DNA of 64,000 nt. Source: Dactylosporangium fulvum. Its GTDB lineage: Bacteria > Actinomycetota > Actinomycetes > Mycobacteriales > Micromonosporaceae. Each line of letters begins with the position of its first letter. The first letter of the stretch is position 1. Below are positions 1 through 8,517 of the stretch, one piece after another. Made by a program: the position numbers and the translations under genes. The stretch covers positions 3,806,501 to 3,870,500 of the forward strand of contig NZ_CP073720.1 in the NCBI RefSeq assembly GCF_025137375.1, in the 5' to 3' direction. The notes under the pieces were generated by a model that saw only the letters and a program-made list of their open reading frames with translations, ran no database searches and had not been told where the DNA came from.

Positions 1-303
1 TTCTTCGACCTGGCTGAGGGCACGGGCGCGACGGCGTACGGCACGTCGCCGGTGTGCGGTTCGGCGCCGGCGGTGACCGGGATCGGCCGGGCGAAGGCGG
101 AGAAGATCTGGTTCCGGGCCCTGGACGTGTACTTCACGTCGAACACCTCGTACGTGAACACCGCCAACCCGGCCAACACCGCCCGCGCCTACACCCTGCG
201 CGCGGCCGCCGACCTCTACGGCAACTGCTCGACGGAGTACCGCGCGGTGCGCGCCGCCTGGACGGCGGTGAACGTCGCCGGCAACGACGCCGCCTGCCCG
301 TGA
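1..303 (+). CDS. C-terminal end of a secreted M4 (thermolysin-type) metallopeptidase, partial
   Basis: The reading frame is open from base 1 and codes about 100 residues before TGA. The segment GIGRAKAEKIWFRALDVY, followed by a run reading LRAAADLYG and a final AAWTAVNV, is the usual end of the all-helical C-terminal domain of thermolysin-like zinc proteases. These are extracellular enzymes that digest proteins. The HExxH zinc site and the propeptide lie upstream, outside the window, so activity cannot be judged. Two Cys residues near the start of the visible part and two near its end could form disulfides, consistent with export. The gene converges on the tetR gene and ends at a strong shared hairpin. 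Identification as family M4 is by motif recognition; the subfamily is unknown. Confidence 0.85.
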   Translation, partial: FFDLAEGTGATAYGTSPVCGSAPAVTGIGRAKAEKIWFRALDVYFTSNTSYVNTANPANTARAYTLRAAADLYGNCSTEYRAVRAAWTAVNVAGNDAACP

Positions 304-323
304 CGGACTGACCCGCCGATGAC

Positions 324-365
324 GCCGGCCTACCCGGGATGCCTCGCGGTCCCGGGTAGGCCGGC
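324..365. terminator. Bidirectional hairpin terminator
   Basis: A perfect 16-bp inverted repeat (324-339 and 350-365) with a 10-nt loop lies between the convergent protease and tetR genes. It has no T-run, which is common for actinobacterial terminators. It can serve both strands. Confidence 0.75.
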
Positions 366-378
366 CTCGTGCCCGGGG

Positions 379-930
379 TCAGGCACGGCGGAACCGCAGG
401 CCGTCCATGAGCAGGTCGAGCAGCCGGCCCGCCTGCTCGCGCTGGGCCGGCTCGCCGGCGGCGAGGGAGATGCCGCTCAGTGCCATGAGCACGTCGCCGG
501 CGTCGACGGTGCCGAGGCCGGCGGCCGCCAGCAGTTCGGTGATCGCGCCGACCAGCCGCTCCCGGCTGTGCGCGAACGGCTTGCCGCCCGCGGCGATCAC
601 CACCCGCAGCGCGTCGGCGAGGCCGCGCTTGGCCGCCATGTAGTCGATGTACCGGTCCATCCAACTTCGCAGCGCCTGATCCGCGGGTAGGTCGGCGAGC
701 AGGGCCGGCACGGCGTCGCACAGGCGGGTGAGTTCGGTGCGGTACACCTCCTCGATCAACGCCTCCCGGGTGGGGAAGTGGCGGTAGAGGGTGCCGATGC
801 CGACCCCCGCCGTGCGCGCGATCGAGTCCAGGGTCACCTCCGGCCCGGTGTCGGAGAACGCGCGCATGGCGACCTGGAGCAGCCGTTCGCGGTTGCGCCG
901 CGCGTCGGCCCGCAGTGGTCGCTCCGTCAC
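379..930 (-). CDS. TetR/AcrR family transcriptional regulator
   Basis: The 183-residue protein has an N-terminal TetR helix-turn-helix (about residues 12-58). Landmarks are RLLQVAMRAFSDTG, TLDSIARTAGVGIGTLYRHF and PTREALIEEVYR. The C-terminal ligand domain (about 75-183) matches the SbtR-like type seen in many actinobacterial regulators. It begins with GTG at 930-928. It is divergent from a short-chain dehydrogenase gene, and the 100-bp gap holds two copies of a palindrome, so it most likely represses that gene and itself and is released by a small ligand. The ligand is not predictable. Confidence 0.9.
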   Translation of the reverse strand: MTERPLRADARRNRERLLQVAMRAFSDTGPEVTLDSIARTAGVGIGTLYRHFPTREALIEEVYRTELTRLCDAVPALLADLPADQALRSWMDRYIDYMAAKRGLADALRVVIAAGGKPFAHSRERLVGAITELLAAAGLGTVDAGDVLMALSGISLAAGEPAQREQAGRLLDLLMDGLRFRRA

Positions 931-952
931 AGTGCCCTCCCACGACTTGTAT

Positions 953-1000
953 ACGGAGGGTCCTCCACTTAGTGTTGGGTCTTAGTGGAGGTTCCTCCGT
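953..1000. promoter_or_regulatory. Twin palindromic operator between tetR and SDR genes
   Basis: Two 12-bp palindromes of the form GGAGG-NN-CCTCC lie at 955-966 and 987-998, 32 bp apart (about three helical turns). They also form the arms of a larger inverted repeat: the 17-bp arms 953-969 and 984-1000 match at 14 or more positions. The arrangement suits two TetR dimers on the same face of the DNA in a shared divergent promoter. Confidence 0.75.
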
Positions 1001-1030
1001 TTGGAATCGTACCGTTGGGAAGGACTTACC

Positions 1031-1978
1031 ATGACCGACCGATCACGCATCACCACACCCTTCGGCGCCGCGTCGACGGCCGAGCAGGTCGTCGAGGGCA
1101 TCGACCTCACCGGACGGCGGGTCGTCGTCACCGGCGGCGCCTCCGGCATCGGCGTCGAGACCGCCCGCGCGCTCGCCGGGGCCGGCGCCGAGGTCACCCT
1201 CGCGGTCCGCGACACCGCGGCCGGCGACCGCACCGCCGAGGACGTCGTCGCCACGACCGGCAACAAGCTCGTCCACGTCGCCCGGCTGGACCTCGCCGAC
1301 CAGGCGTCGGTCCGCGCGTTCGCCGAGGGCTGGGACGGGCCGCTGCACATCCTCGTCAACAACGCGGGGATCATGGCCTCGCCGCTCGGGCGCACCGCCG
1401 AGGGCTGGGAGCTGCAGTTCGCGACCAACCACCTCGGCCACTTCACCCTCACGACCGGGCTACTGCCGGCGCTGCGCGCGGCCGGCGGTGCCCGGGTCGT
1501 GTCCGTGAGCTCGGCGGCCCACCTGCGCTCGCCGGTGGTGTTCGAGGACATCCACTTCGAGCGCCGGGCGTATGATCCGTGGCTGGCCTACGGCCAGTCG
1601 AAGACCGCCAACGTCCTGTTCGCCGTCGAGGCGACCCGGCGCTGGGCCGGCGACGGCATCTTCGTCAACGCGCTGATGCCCGGCGGCATCCGGACGAACC
1701 TGCAGCGGTATGTCACGGAGGAGGAGCTCGACCGCCTGCGCGCGGCGAGCGGTGGCGGTGGCCCGCGGTGGAAGACGCCCGAGCAGGGCGCCGCGACCTC
1801 GGTCCTCGTCGCCACGTCGCCGCTGCTCGACGGCGTCGGCGGGCGCTACTTCGAGGACTGCGCCGAGGCCGGCCCCAACGAGCCGGACACCCGCACCGGG
1901 GTCGCGGCGTACGCGCTGGACCCCGAGGCGGCCGCCCGGTTGTGGGACGTCTCCGTCGCCGCCGTCACGTCACGTTGA
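1031..1978 (+). CDS. Short-chain dehydrogenase/reductase
   Basis: The 315-residue SDR has the cofactor motif TGGASGIG near residue 36, the structural motif LVNNAGIM, a catalytic Ser in VSVSSAAH and the active-site YxxxK as AYGQSK. The layout matches the retinol-dehydrogenase/WW-domain-oxidoreductase-like group that is very common in actinobacteria. The likely reaction is NAD(P)-dependent oxidation or reduction of an alcohol or ketone; the substrate is unknown. A purine-rich GGAAGGA at about 1018-1024 precedes the ATG at 1031. The gene is probably controlled by the divergent TetR through the twin operator. Its 3' end overlaps the convergent LLM-hemerythrin gene by 14 bp. Confidence 0.9.
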   Translation: MTDRSRITTPFGAASTAEQVVEGIDLTGRRVVVTGGASGIGVETARALAGAGAEVTLAVRDTAAGDRTAEDVVATTGNKLVHVARLDLADQASVRAFAEGWDGPLHILVNNAGIMASPLGRTAEGWELQFATNHLGHFTLTTGLLPALRAAGGARVVSVSSAAHLRSPVVFEDIHFERRAYDPWLAYGQSKTANVLFAVEATRRWAGDGIFVNALMPGGIRTNLQRYVTEEELDRLRAASGGGGPRWKTPEQGAATSVLVATSPLLDGVGGRYFEDCAEAGPNEPDTRTGVAAYALDPEAAARLWDVSVAAVTSR

Positions 1979-3539
1979 GCCGGCTCAGCGGCTCGACCAG
2001 CTCCCGCTCCTCGTAGGACAGGTGTGACAGGAGGGTGTCCGTGAGCAGGTCGACGGCGTCCCGTACGGCGGCGATGCCGTCGGGCTCGGTCACCATCGCG
2101 ACCAGCGCGGCGTCGACCCGCTCGAGCACGTCCGCGATCACGTGGTGCTCGGCCTCCAGGCGGTCGACCACCGGTGCCAGCCGGGGGTCGGCCGCCCGCA
2201 GCGCCGGGAAGAGCGACAGGTCCTCGATGGTGTGGTGGGTGGTCACGACGCGGCAGTAGCTCTCGCAGTACGTGCCGAGTGTCCAGTTGTTCTGCCGCAT
2301 CGCCATCGTGTTGATCATCGAGCGGGCCCGGGCGAGGTCGATCGACCCGGCCGCGACCTGCTGGACCAGGTCGCGGACCTGCGCCAGCTCCTGCCGCAGG
2401 TGGTCGTGGACGTCGATGAGGTGCTGGCCCTTGGCGCGCTGGCGGGCGGTGTACCGCACGGTGGCGTCCCGCTCCGGCCCGGTGGGCCGCTCGGACTCGT
2501 CCCAGAGCCGGACGGAGGACAGCCGTGCCCCGTCGTCCGGCGTCGGCGTGGCGAGGGTGTCGTTCGCCGGATGGGCCACGATCGGGCCGGCCGTGGTGTC
2601 CTCCGGCTCGACGACCCCGGTCACCGGCAGCGGCGGCCCCGCCGCGGACCGGGCCCGTTCGGCCGCCACCAACTCGCGCACCGCCGGGGCCACCTCCTCG
2701 CCGAACCGGCGCAGGTCCGTGTCCCCGCCGGCCGACACCATCAGCACGAACGCGCTCATGCCCTCCGTGACGGCCAGCTCGGCGAGCTGTTCGACCCACA
2801 CCTTCGGCGGCCCCTGCAAAAACTCCTGCCCGCGGCCCGCGAACGTCCCCGCGATGTTGTACAGCCGCCGCACGTCCTCGGGCCGCCGTCCCGCCGCGAC
2901 CGCCGCCTCGTCGATGCGCGCGTTGCCGTCGGCGAGCTGCTCGGGGGGCAGGTACGGCGAGCTGGGCAGCCAGCCGTCGCCGATCCGCCCGATGAGCCGG
3001 AGCATCCGCGGCTTGTACCCGCCGATCCAGATGCCGATGTCGTGCGCGGCGCCCGGGCCGGGATGCGCGCCCCGCAGCTGGTAGTGCTCCCCGTCGACCC
3101 GCGCCGACCGGTCCGCGCTCCAGAGCGCGCGGAGCACCGCGACGGCCTCTTCCAGAGCCTGTAAAGACTCGGCGGCGGTACGGCGTGTGCCGCCCATGCC
3201 CACGATCGCGTCCCAGAACGCGCCGGCGCCGAGCCCGAGCTCGACCCGCCCGCCGGAGAGGACGTCGAGGCTGGCCGCGGCTCGGGCGAGCACGGCCGGC
3301 GGGCGCAGCGGTAGGTTGGCCACGTTCGGGAACACCGAGATCCGCTCGGTCTGCGCCGTGATGACGGACAGCAGTGTCCACGCGTCGAGGAAGCGTGCCT
3401 GGTAGGGGTGGTCCTGCACGCTGGTGAGCTCGAGTCCCAGCTGTTCGGTGAGCAGTGCCAGCCGGAGGGTCTCCCCAGCGGTGGCGGCCTCGGCCGGCAG
3501 GAACGTGCCGAAGCGCAGGTCGTGGCCATAGTCGGTCAT
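1965..3539 (-). CDS. LLM-class (F420/flavin-dependent) oxidoreductase fused to a hemerythrin-like domain
   Basis: The 524-residue protein has two parts. Residues about 5-300 are a luciferase-like TIM barrel (GTFLPAE..., LDVLSGGRVELGLGAGAF, IWIGGYKPRML) of the kind that usually uses coenzyme F420 in actinobacteria. After a Pro-rich linker (about 305-370), residues about 375-520 form a four-helix HHE/hemerythrin-like domain with candidate metal ligands in DVHDHLR, TTHHTIEDLSLFP, EAEHHVI and LLSHLSYEE. The reaction is unknown; the second domain could bind O2, NO or a di-iron centre. The chosen start is ATG 3539 (MTDYGHDLRFGT), since the 29 codons before it do not look like protein. Its promoter lies in the short gap before the chemoreceptor gene. 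Confidence 0.85.
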   Translation of the reverse strand: MTDYGHDLRFGTFLPAEAATAGETLRLALLTEQLGLELTSVQDHPYQARFLDAWTLLSVITAQTERISVFPNVANLPLRPPAVLARAAASLDVLSGGRVELGLGAGAFWDAIVGMGGTRRTAAESLQALEEAVAVLRALWSADRSARVDGEHYQLRGAHPGPGAAHDIGIWIGGYKPRMLRLIGRIGDGWLPSSPYLPPEQLADGNARIDEAAVAAGRRPEDVRRLYNIAGTFAGRGQEFLQGPPKVWVEQLAELAVTEGMSAFVLMVSAGGDTDLRRFGEEVAPAVRELVAAERARSAAGPPLPVTGVVEPEDTTAGPIVAHPANDTLATPTPDDGARLSSVRLWDESERPTGPERDATVRYTARQRAKGQHLIDVHDHLRQELAQVRDLVQQVAAGSIDLARARSMINTMAMRQNNWTLGTYCESYCRVVTTHHTIEDLSLFPALRAADPRLAPVVDRLEAEHHVIADVLERVDAALVAMVTEPDGIAAVRDAVDLLTDTLLSHLSYEERELVEPLSRLNVT

Positions 3540-3622
3540 GCAGATAATATTCCACGCAGAACGTCTGTCAGCAAACAAGCACGTCCGCGGGAGTGCTGGA
3601 TCACGTTGTCCGGCCGGATCGT

Positions 3623-5656
3623 TCACGACATGGCGGTCACATACCGTTTGATGCGGTCGGTGGCCCGCTCCGAGGGCATGAGGAACTGCAGCCCGATCTC
3701 GGTCTGCGCGTCGATGCCGAGGCAGTGCACGACCTGGGCGTGCAGCCGCAGCGGTTCGTCGTCGAGCGTGAGCTCGACGCTCACGGTGTCGCCGGCCCGC
3801 ACCGGTGCCCCGGCGGCGGCGTGGCAGCGCAGGCCGCCCTGGCTGAGGTCCAGCAGTTCGCCGGTGACGACGTCCCGCCCGCCGTCGACGCTGATGCGCA
3901 CCGGGCCGGTCGCGCCGATCCGCTCCGCGTGCCGGCGCTCGAGCTTCTCGGCGAGCGTCGACATCTGATGGATGCGTTCCATGGTCTCGTTGACCCGGCC
4001 GTTGAGCCGCTCGACGACCGCGTGCTGGTCCAGCGCGACGGTGTGCAGCACCCCGGTCGCCTCCCCGACGCCGCCGACCCCGGCCACCATCGCCTCGATC
4101 GTGTCAGCCATCTCCGCCGCGTGGCGCTCCAGCGACGTGATCGTGGCCGAGATCTGCTCGGTGGACTCGGCGGTGCTGCTCGCGAGGTCCTTCACCTCGT
4201 TGGCGACCACGGTGAAGCCGCGGCCCGCCTCGCCGGCCCGGTCCGCCTCGATGGTGGCGTTGAGCGCGAGCAGCCGGGTCTGGGCGGCGATGCCCGCGAT
4301 GATCTGGGTCGTGCCGGCGACCTGGCGCAGGCTCTCGCCGAGGGCGGCGACCACCCGCTCGGCCTGGCCGGCGCGGTCGACCACGGAGGCGGTGGCGCGG
4401 TCCGCCGCGGTGACGCGGTCCTCGATGGTCCGGGCGGCGTCGCGCACCTCGTCGACCTGCGCGACGACCTCCTGCAGTTCCCGCGTGATCGCACCGACCG
4501 ACTCGTCGACGGCGCTCTGGGCCCGTTCGTGCAGCTGGCGCTGCCCTTCGCGCTGCTGTTCGAAGCTCGCGTGCAGCTGCTCCTCGCGGACGCGCCGGCC
4601 GCGTCGCAGCTCCTCCTCCTGCTCGGCGAGGCGGTGCCGGGCCTTGTCCAGCGCCCGGCCGATGTCGCCGAGCTCGTCGCGGCCGGACGGCAGTTCGCGC
4701 GGGCTGAGGTCGCCGTCCGCGGTAGCGGTGACGCCGGCGACCGTGAGCCGCACGTCGTGCCGGGTGCGCCACCAGACCGCGGCGGCGAGCCAGATCGCGA
4801 TGACCAGGCCGGCGGCCGTGACGGTCAGGTTGAGCGTGCGGCCCCGCACCAGCCGGTCGTACCGGACCTGCAGCAGCCGGCGTAGCGCGTCCGTGGCCGG
4901 GGCGAGCGTGGCGCCGGCCGCCTCGGCCACCGGGCCGGCGTCGCCGGGCGCCGGGGCCTGCAGCGCGGCGGTAAGGGCGACGGCGAGCGCGTCGACGGCG
5001 TCGGCGGTGGCGTTCAGCGGCGCGAGGCTCCCCGCCAGGGCGGGGTCGGCGGTCTGCCCGACCGCGGTCGCCTGCCCGGTCCGGATCGCCGCCGCGGCGG
5101 CGGCGAGCGTGCCGGCGTGGACGGCTTTCGCGGCGACCAGGTCGGCCGTGGCGTTGCGCGCCCCGGTGTCCGGTGCGGCCGCCGCCGCGGCGGCGCGCAG
5201 CGCCTTCGGCAGCTGGACGACCAGGATGTCCATCACGTAGAAGGAGTCCAGGTCCGGGTCGAGCATCAGGTTCGAGCGGTTGCCGGTCTCGGTGACGAGC
5301 GCGGCGAGGGCGGTGGCCGCCGGCACCCCGCCGCCGTCCGGGACCGCGCCCAGCTCGGCGCCGAGGTCCAGCTCCGGATGGTCGCCCACGGCGGTGCGCA
5401 GCGGTGTCAGGTCGGGTGTGCGGCCCGCGGCGATCGCGACCATCGCCGCCAGCGCCGGGCGGACCACCTCGGTGCCGTTGATCTCCTTGCCGGTGAACTC
5501 GACCTGGCCGCCCACCGAAGTGCTGTACGCGTACGTGGCGCCGAGCCCGGGCACCAGCAGGACGACACACAGCACGGCCAGGCGGGTGCTCGTGCGGACC
5601 CGGTCGGACAACCACAGGACCGGCGCGAGCAGCGCAGGCCGCCGCGAACCACTCAT
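3623..5656 (-). CDS. Methyl-accepting chemotaxis protein with a C-terminal PilZ domain
   Basis: The 677-residue transmembrane receptor has TM1 (about 24-44), an Ala-rich periplasmic-side sensor domain (about 45-280), TM2 (about 283-303), HAMP (about 305-355), a coiled-coil MCP signalling domain (about 385-570) and PilZ (about 585-677). The MCP tip reads IAAQTRLLALNATIEADRAGE, recognisable but with Arg where most receptors have Asn (QTN) and Asp where most have Ala (EAARAGE). PilZ has RHAER (RxxxR) and DLSQGG (DxSxxG), the c-di-GMP ligands. It should link an external signal and c-di-GMP to CheA/CheW output, but no che genes are in the window. ATG 5656 (MSGSRRPALL) was chosen as start because it lies just before TM1; no clear ribosome site is seen. 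Divergent from the solute-binding gene. Confidence 0.85.
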   Translation of the reverse strand: MSGSRRPALLAPVLWLSDRVRTSTRLAVLCVVLLVPGLGATYAYSTSVGGQVEFTGKEINGTEVVRPALAAMVAIAAGRTPDLTPLRTAVGDHPELDLGAELGAVPDGGGVPAATALAALVTETGNRSNLMLDPDLDSFYVMDILVVQLPKALRAAAAAAAPDTGARNATADLVAAKAVHAGTLAAAAAAIRTGQATAVGQTADPALAGSLAPLNATADAVDALAVALTAALQAPAPGDAGPVAEAAGATLAPATDALRRLLQVRYDRLVRGRTLNLTVTAAGLVIAIWLAAAVWWRTRHDVRLTVAGVTATADGDLSPRELPSGRDELGDIGRALDKARHRLAEQEEELRRGRRVREEQLHASFEQQREGQRQLHERAQSAVDESVGAITRELQEVVAQVDEVRDAARTIEDRVTAADRATASVVDRAGQAERVVAALGESLRQVAGTTQIIAGIAAQTRLLALNATIEADRAGEAGRGFTVVANEVKDLASSTAESTEQISATITSLERHAAEMADTIEAMVAGVGGVGEATGVLHTVALDQHAVVERLNGRVNETMERIHQMSTLAEKLERRHAERIGATGPVRISVDGGRDVVTGELLDLSQGGLRCHAAAGAPVRAGDTVSVELTLDDEPLRLHAQVVHCLGIDAQTEIGLQFLMPSERATDRIKRYVTAMS

Positions 5657-5729
5657 ACCGCTCGGTTCGGCACGCCCGGCGTACTCCTGAGGTTTCCGGC
5701 GGCCGGCGTGACCGCCGATTCGAGCCCGT

Positions 5730-7073
5730 ATGCTGCAGTTCATGGGGATATTTCGGGCACCGCGCGTCGGTGTGCTCGCCGCCGCGGCCGTGCTCGGCCT
5801 CGCCGGGTGCGGCGGCACCGCCGGGGAGGGGCCGGCCGCCGACGCCGCCTGTGCGCCCTACGCGGCGTACCACGGCCACGGCCGTACGACCGTGAAGATC
5901 TACGGCTCGATCCGCGATGTCGAGGCGGACAAGCTCACCAAGTCCTGGGAGGCCTTCCAGGCCTGCACCGGCGTCACCGTCGACTACCAAGGCTCCGCCG
6001 ACTTCGAGGCGACCCTGGCCGGCCGCGTCAAGGACGGCGACGTGCCGGACCTCGCGTTCTTCCCGCAGCCCGGCCTGCTCGCGGCGATGGTGCACGCGGG
6101 TGCGCTCAAGCCCGCCGGGCGGGATGTGGCGGCCAACGTCGACCGGTACTACTCCGCCGACTGGAAGCGGTACGGCTCGGTCGGCGGCACCCTCTACGGC
6201 GCGCCGATCGACGCCAACGTCAAGTCGTTCGTCTGGTACTCCCCGAAGTTCTTCGCCGCCAAGGGGTACACGGTCCCGGAGACCTGGGACGAGATGCTCG
6301 CGCTCAGCGACCGGATCGCCGCCGACGGGGTCAAACCCTGGTGCGCCGGCATCGAGTCCGGCAGCGCCACCGGCTGGCCGGTCACCGACTGGCTCGAGGA
6401 CACGCTGCTGCGCACCGCCGGCCCCGACTTCTACGACCAGTGGGTCGAGCACCGCGTCCCGTTCGACGACGGGCGGGTCGTGGCCGCCCTCGACCGCGTC
6501 GGCGGCATCCTGCGCAACCCGAGGTACGTCAACGGCGGCTACGGCGGCGTCGACAGCATCGCGACGACCGCGTTCCAGGAGGGCGGCCTGCCGATCCTCC
6601 AGGGTACCTGTGCCCTGCACCGCCAGGCGTCGTTCTACACGAACTGGTGGCCGGCCAACGCCGAGGTCTCCGAGGACGGCGACATCTACGCCTTCTACCT
6701 GCCGCCCGTCGACCCGTCCGCCGGTCGCCCGGTGCTCGGCGCCGGGGTCTTCGCCGCCGCGTTCACCGACCGGCCCGAGGTCCAGGCCGTCGCCGCCTAC
6801 CTGTCCTCGCCCGGCTTCGCCGACAACCGGGCCCGCACCGGCGGCGTGGTCAGCGCCAACCGTGAACTCGACAAGAGCGTCCTCGGCACGCCGCTCGCGA
6901 AGCTCTCCGCGGCCCTGCTCACCGATCCCGCGGTGACGTTCCGGTTCGACGGCTCGGACATGATGCCGGCCGCCGTCGGCTCCGGTTCCTTCTGGACCGG
7001 GATGACCGACTGGATCGAGGGCGAGGGGACCGCTACCGTCCTGCACCGCATCGAGGGCACCTGGCCCGCTTGA
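5730..7073 (+). CDS. Family 1 extracellular solute-binding lipoprotein (sugar ABC type), orphan
   Basis: The 447-residue protein has a short signal peptide ending in the lipobox LAGC, so it should be a membrane-anchored lipoprotein. The mature part has the periplasmic-binding-protein family 1 features: KIYGSIRDVEADKL, DVPDLAFFPQPGLL, FVWYSPKFFAAKGY and the ETWDEMLAL hinge region. Such proteins usually bind sugars for ABC import. No permease or ATPase follows; instead a membrane diguanylate cyclase starts 30 bp downstream, and a chemoreceptor is divergent. It may therefore act as the ligand-binding part of a signalling system (inference). An alternative start is ATG 5742. Confidence 0.85.
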   Translation: MLQFMGIFRAPRVGVLAAAAVLGLAGCGGTAGEGPAADAACAPYAAYHGHGRTTVKIYGSIRDVEADKLTKSWEAFQACTGVTVDYQGSADFEATLAGRVKDGDVPDLAFFPQPGLLAAMVHAGALKPAGRDVAANVDRYYSADWKRYGSVGGTLYGAPIDANVKSFVWYSPKFFAAKGYTVPETWDEMLALSDRIAADGVKPWCAGIESGSATGWPVTDWLEDTLLRTAGPDFYDQWVEHRVPFDDGRVVAALDRVGGILRNPRYVNGGYGGVDSIATTAFQEGGLPILQGTCALHRQASFYTNWWPANAEVSEDGDIYAFYLPPVDPSAGRPVLGAGVFAAAFTDRPEVQAVAAYLSSPGFADNRARTGGVVSANRELDKSVLGTPLAKLSAALLTDPAVTFRFDGSDMMPAAVGSGSFWTGMTDWIEGEGTATVLHRIEGTWPA

Positions 7074-7103
7074 GTCGGGGGTTCCGGCGCCGATGTTCGC
7101 CGC

Positions 7104-8408
7104 GTGTGCGGACGGATACGGCGTCGGGTGGCGGATCTGCGGATCGCCACCAAGATCGTCAGTGTGTCGTTCGTCGTCACCGCGATCTTCACCGCGTCCG
7201 GTGTCGTCGGGCTGCTGAGCCTGCGCCACCTCGTCGCCGCGCAGGACCGCGAGTATCGCGTCAACGTCGTCGCCCTCGACCGGATGACCACCGTCCGCTC
7301 CGCCGTCGGCGCACAACAGGAGGCCGTCCTGGCCTACATCCTGTCCGACCCCGGCTTCTACCGCGACACGTACGCCGCGGTCATCGAGCAGTCCGACCGC
7401 GAGATCGACGTCCAGATCGCGGAGCTGCGGCGCCTCGCCCTGCCCGCCGCCGAGCACGAGGGCCTGCGCGCCTTCGCCGCCACCGTCACCATGTGGCGCA
7501 CCGCCCGCGACGCCGCGCTGTCCGCCGCCCGCTCCGGCGACCAGCGTAAGGCGGCCTACGTCGTGCTGGTGCGCTCCGAGGCGATCGCCCGCGCCGTCAA
7601 GGACCGCGCCAACGCGTTCCTGGCCCAGCTCGTCGAGGCCGTCGCCGACGGTGCCCGGCAGGTCAAGACCAACAGCGTGCAGACCGCCCGGCTCATGGGG
7701 CTGCTGCTGTTCTCCGGCGCGGTTACCGCCCTGCTGCTGTCCGTGCTCACGGCCCGCGCCATCTCCCGGCCGCTGCGGGAGGTCGTCGACGTCCTCGCCC
7801 GGGTCGCCCGCGGCGACCTCAGCCGCCGGGTCGAGCTCGACCGCGGCGACGAGGTCGGGCAGATGGGCCGCTCCCTCAACGAGACCCTCGGCGTGCTGCG
7901 CAACGCGTTCGAGGAGGTCCACCACCGGGCCTCGCACGACGGCCTCACCGGCCTGGCCAACCGCGCCCTGCTGCGCGAGCGCATCGCCCGCGCCCGGCCC
8001 AACGCCGTGCGCGGCCTCCACGTCGCGATGCTGCTCATCGACCTCGACGGCTTCAAACAGGTCAACGACGCCCACGGCCACGCCGCCGGCGACTACCTGC
8101 TCACCGTCGTCGCCGAGCGGCTCAAGGCCGGCGTCCGCGCCGACGACACCGTGGCCCGCCTCGGCGGTGACGAGTTCGCCGTCCTGCTCGACGGCATGGA
8201 CCACGCCGACGTCGACGCCGTCGCCGAGCGGCTGCTCGCCGACCTGCAGGCGCCGACCGAGTTCAACGGCACCGTGCTCGTCCCGCGCGCCAGCGTCGGC
8301 GTCTCGCTCTGGGACGGCGAGGTGTCCATCGACGCGCTGATGCACGACGCCGACGTCGCGATGTACGCGGCCAAGACCGGCGGCAAGGGCCGCGTAGTAC
8401 GCGCTTGA
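7104..8408 (+). CDS. Membrane diguanylate cyclase (4HB-type sensor, HAMP, GGDEF)
   Basis: The 434-residue protein has TM1 (about 14-40), a helical extracellular sensor resembling the four-helix-bundle MCP sensor (about 41-196), TM2 (about 197-218), HAMP (about 219-270) and GGDEF (about 272-434). The active site GGDEF is intact (residues 354-358) and RADD (345-348) sits five residues before it, the position of the inhibitory I-site. It should make c-di-GMP from two GTP and be feedback-inhibited. It lies 30 bp after the solute-binding lipoprotein gene and is likely co-transcribed. The start is GTG 7104, with an alternative GTG at 7128. Confidence 0.9.
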   Translation: MCGRIRRRVADLRIATKIVSVSFVVTAIFTASGVVGLLSLRHLVAAQDREYRVNVVALDRMTTVRSAVGAQQEAVLAYILSDPGFYRDTYAAVIEQSDREIDVQIAELRRLALPAAEHEGLRAFAATVTMWRTARDAALSAARSGDQRKAAYVVLVRSEAIARAVKDRANAFLAQLVEAVADGARQVKTNSVQTARLMGLLLFSGAVTALLLSVLTARAISRPLREVVDVLARVARGDLSRRVELDRGDEVGQMGRSLNETLGVLRNAFEEVHHRASHDGLTGLANRALLRERIARARPNAVRGLHVAMLLIDLDGFKQVNDAHGHAAGDYLLTVVAERLKAGVRADDTVARLGGDEFAVLLDGMDHADVDAVAERLLADLQAPTEFNGTVLVPRASVGVSLWDGEVSIDALMHDADVAMYAAKTGGKGRVVRA

Positions 8409-8517
8409 CAGCGTGCCCGCGCACGGGAGCGATCGGCCACGCACTCCGGGTCGACGGCGCGGGCGCGGTCCTGGCCGTCACACGCAGGCTTCGGCCGCCC
8501 TCGGCACGCCCGTACCG

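Noticed and set aside
4104..8444. A 1446-codon minus-strand open frame
   Set aside because: It runs antisense to the solute-binding and cyclase genes and out of frame through the chemoreceptor. Its protein is Gly/Arg/Val-rich with no domains; high GC content makes such long shadow frames common.
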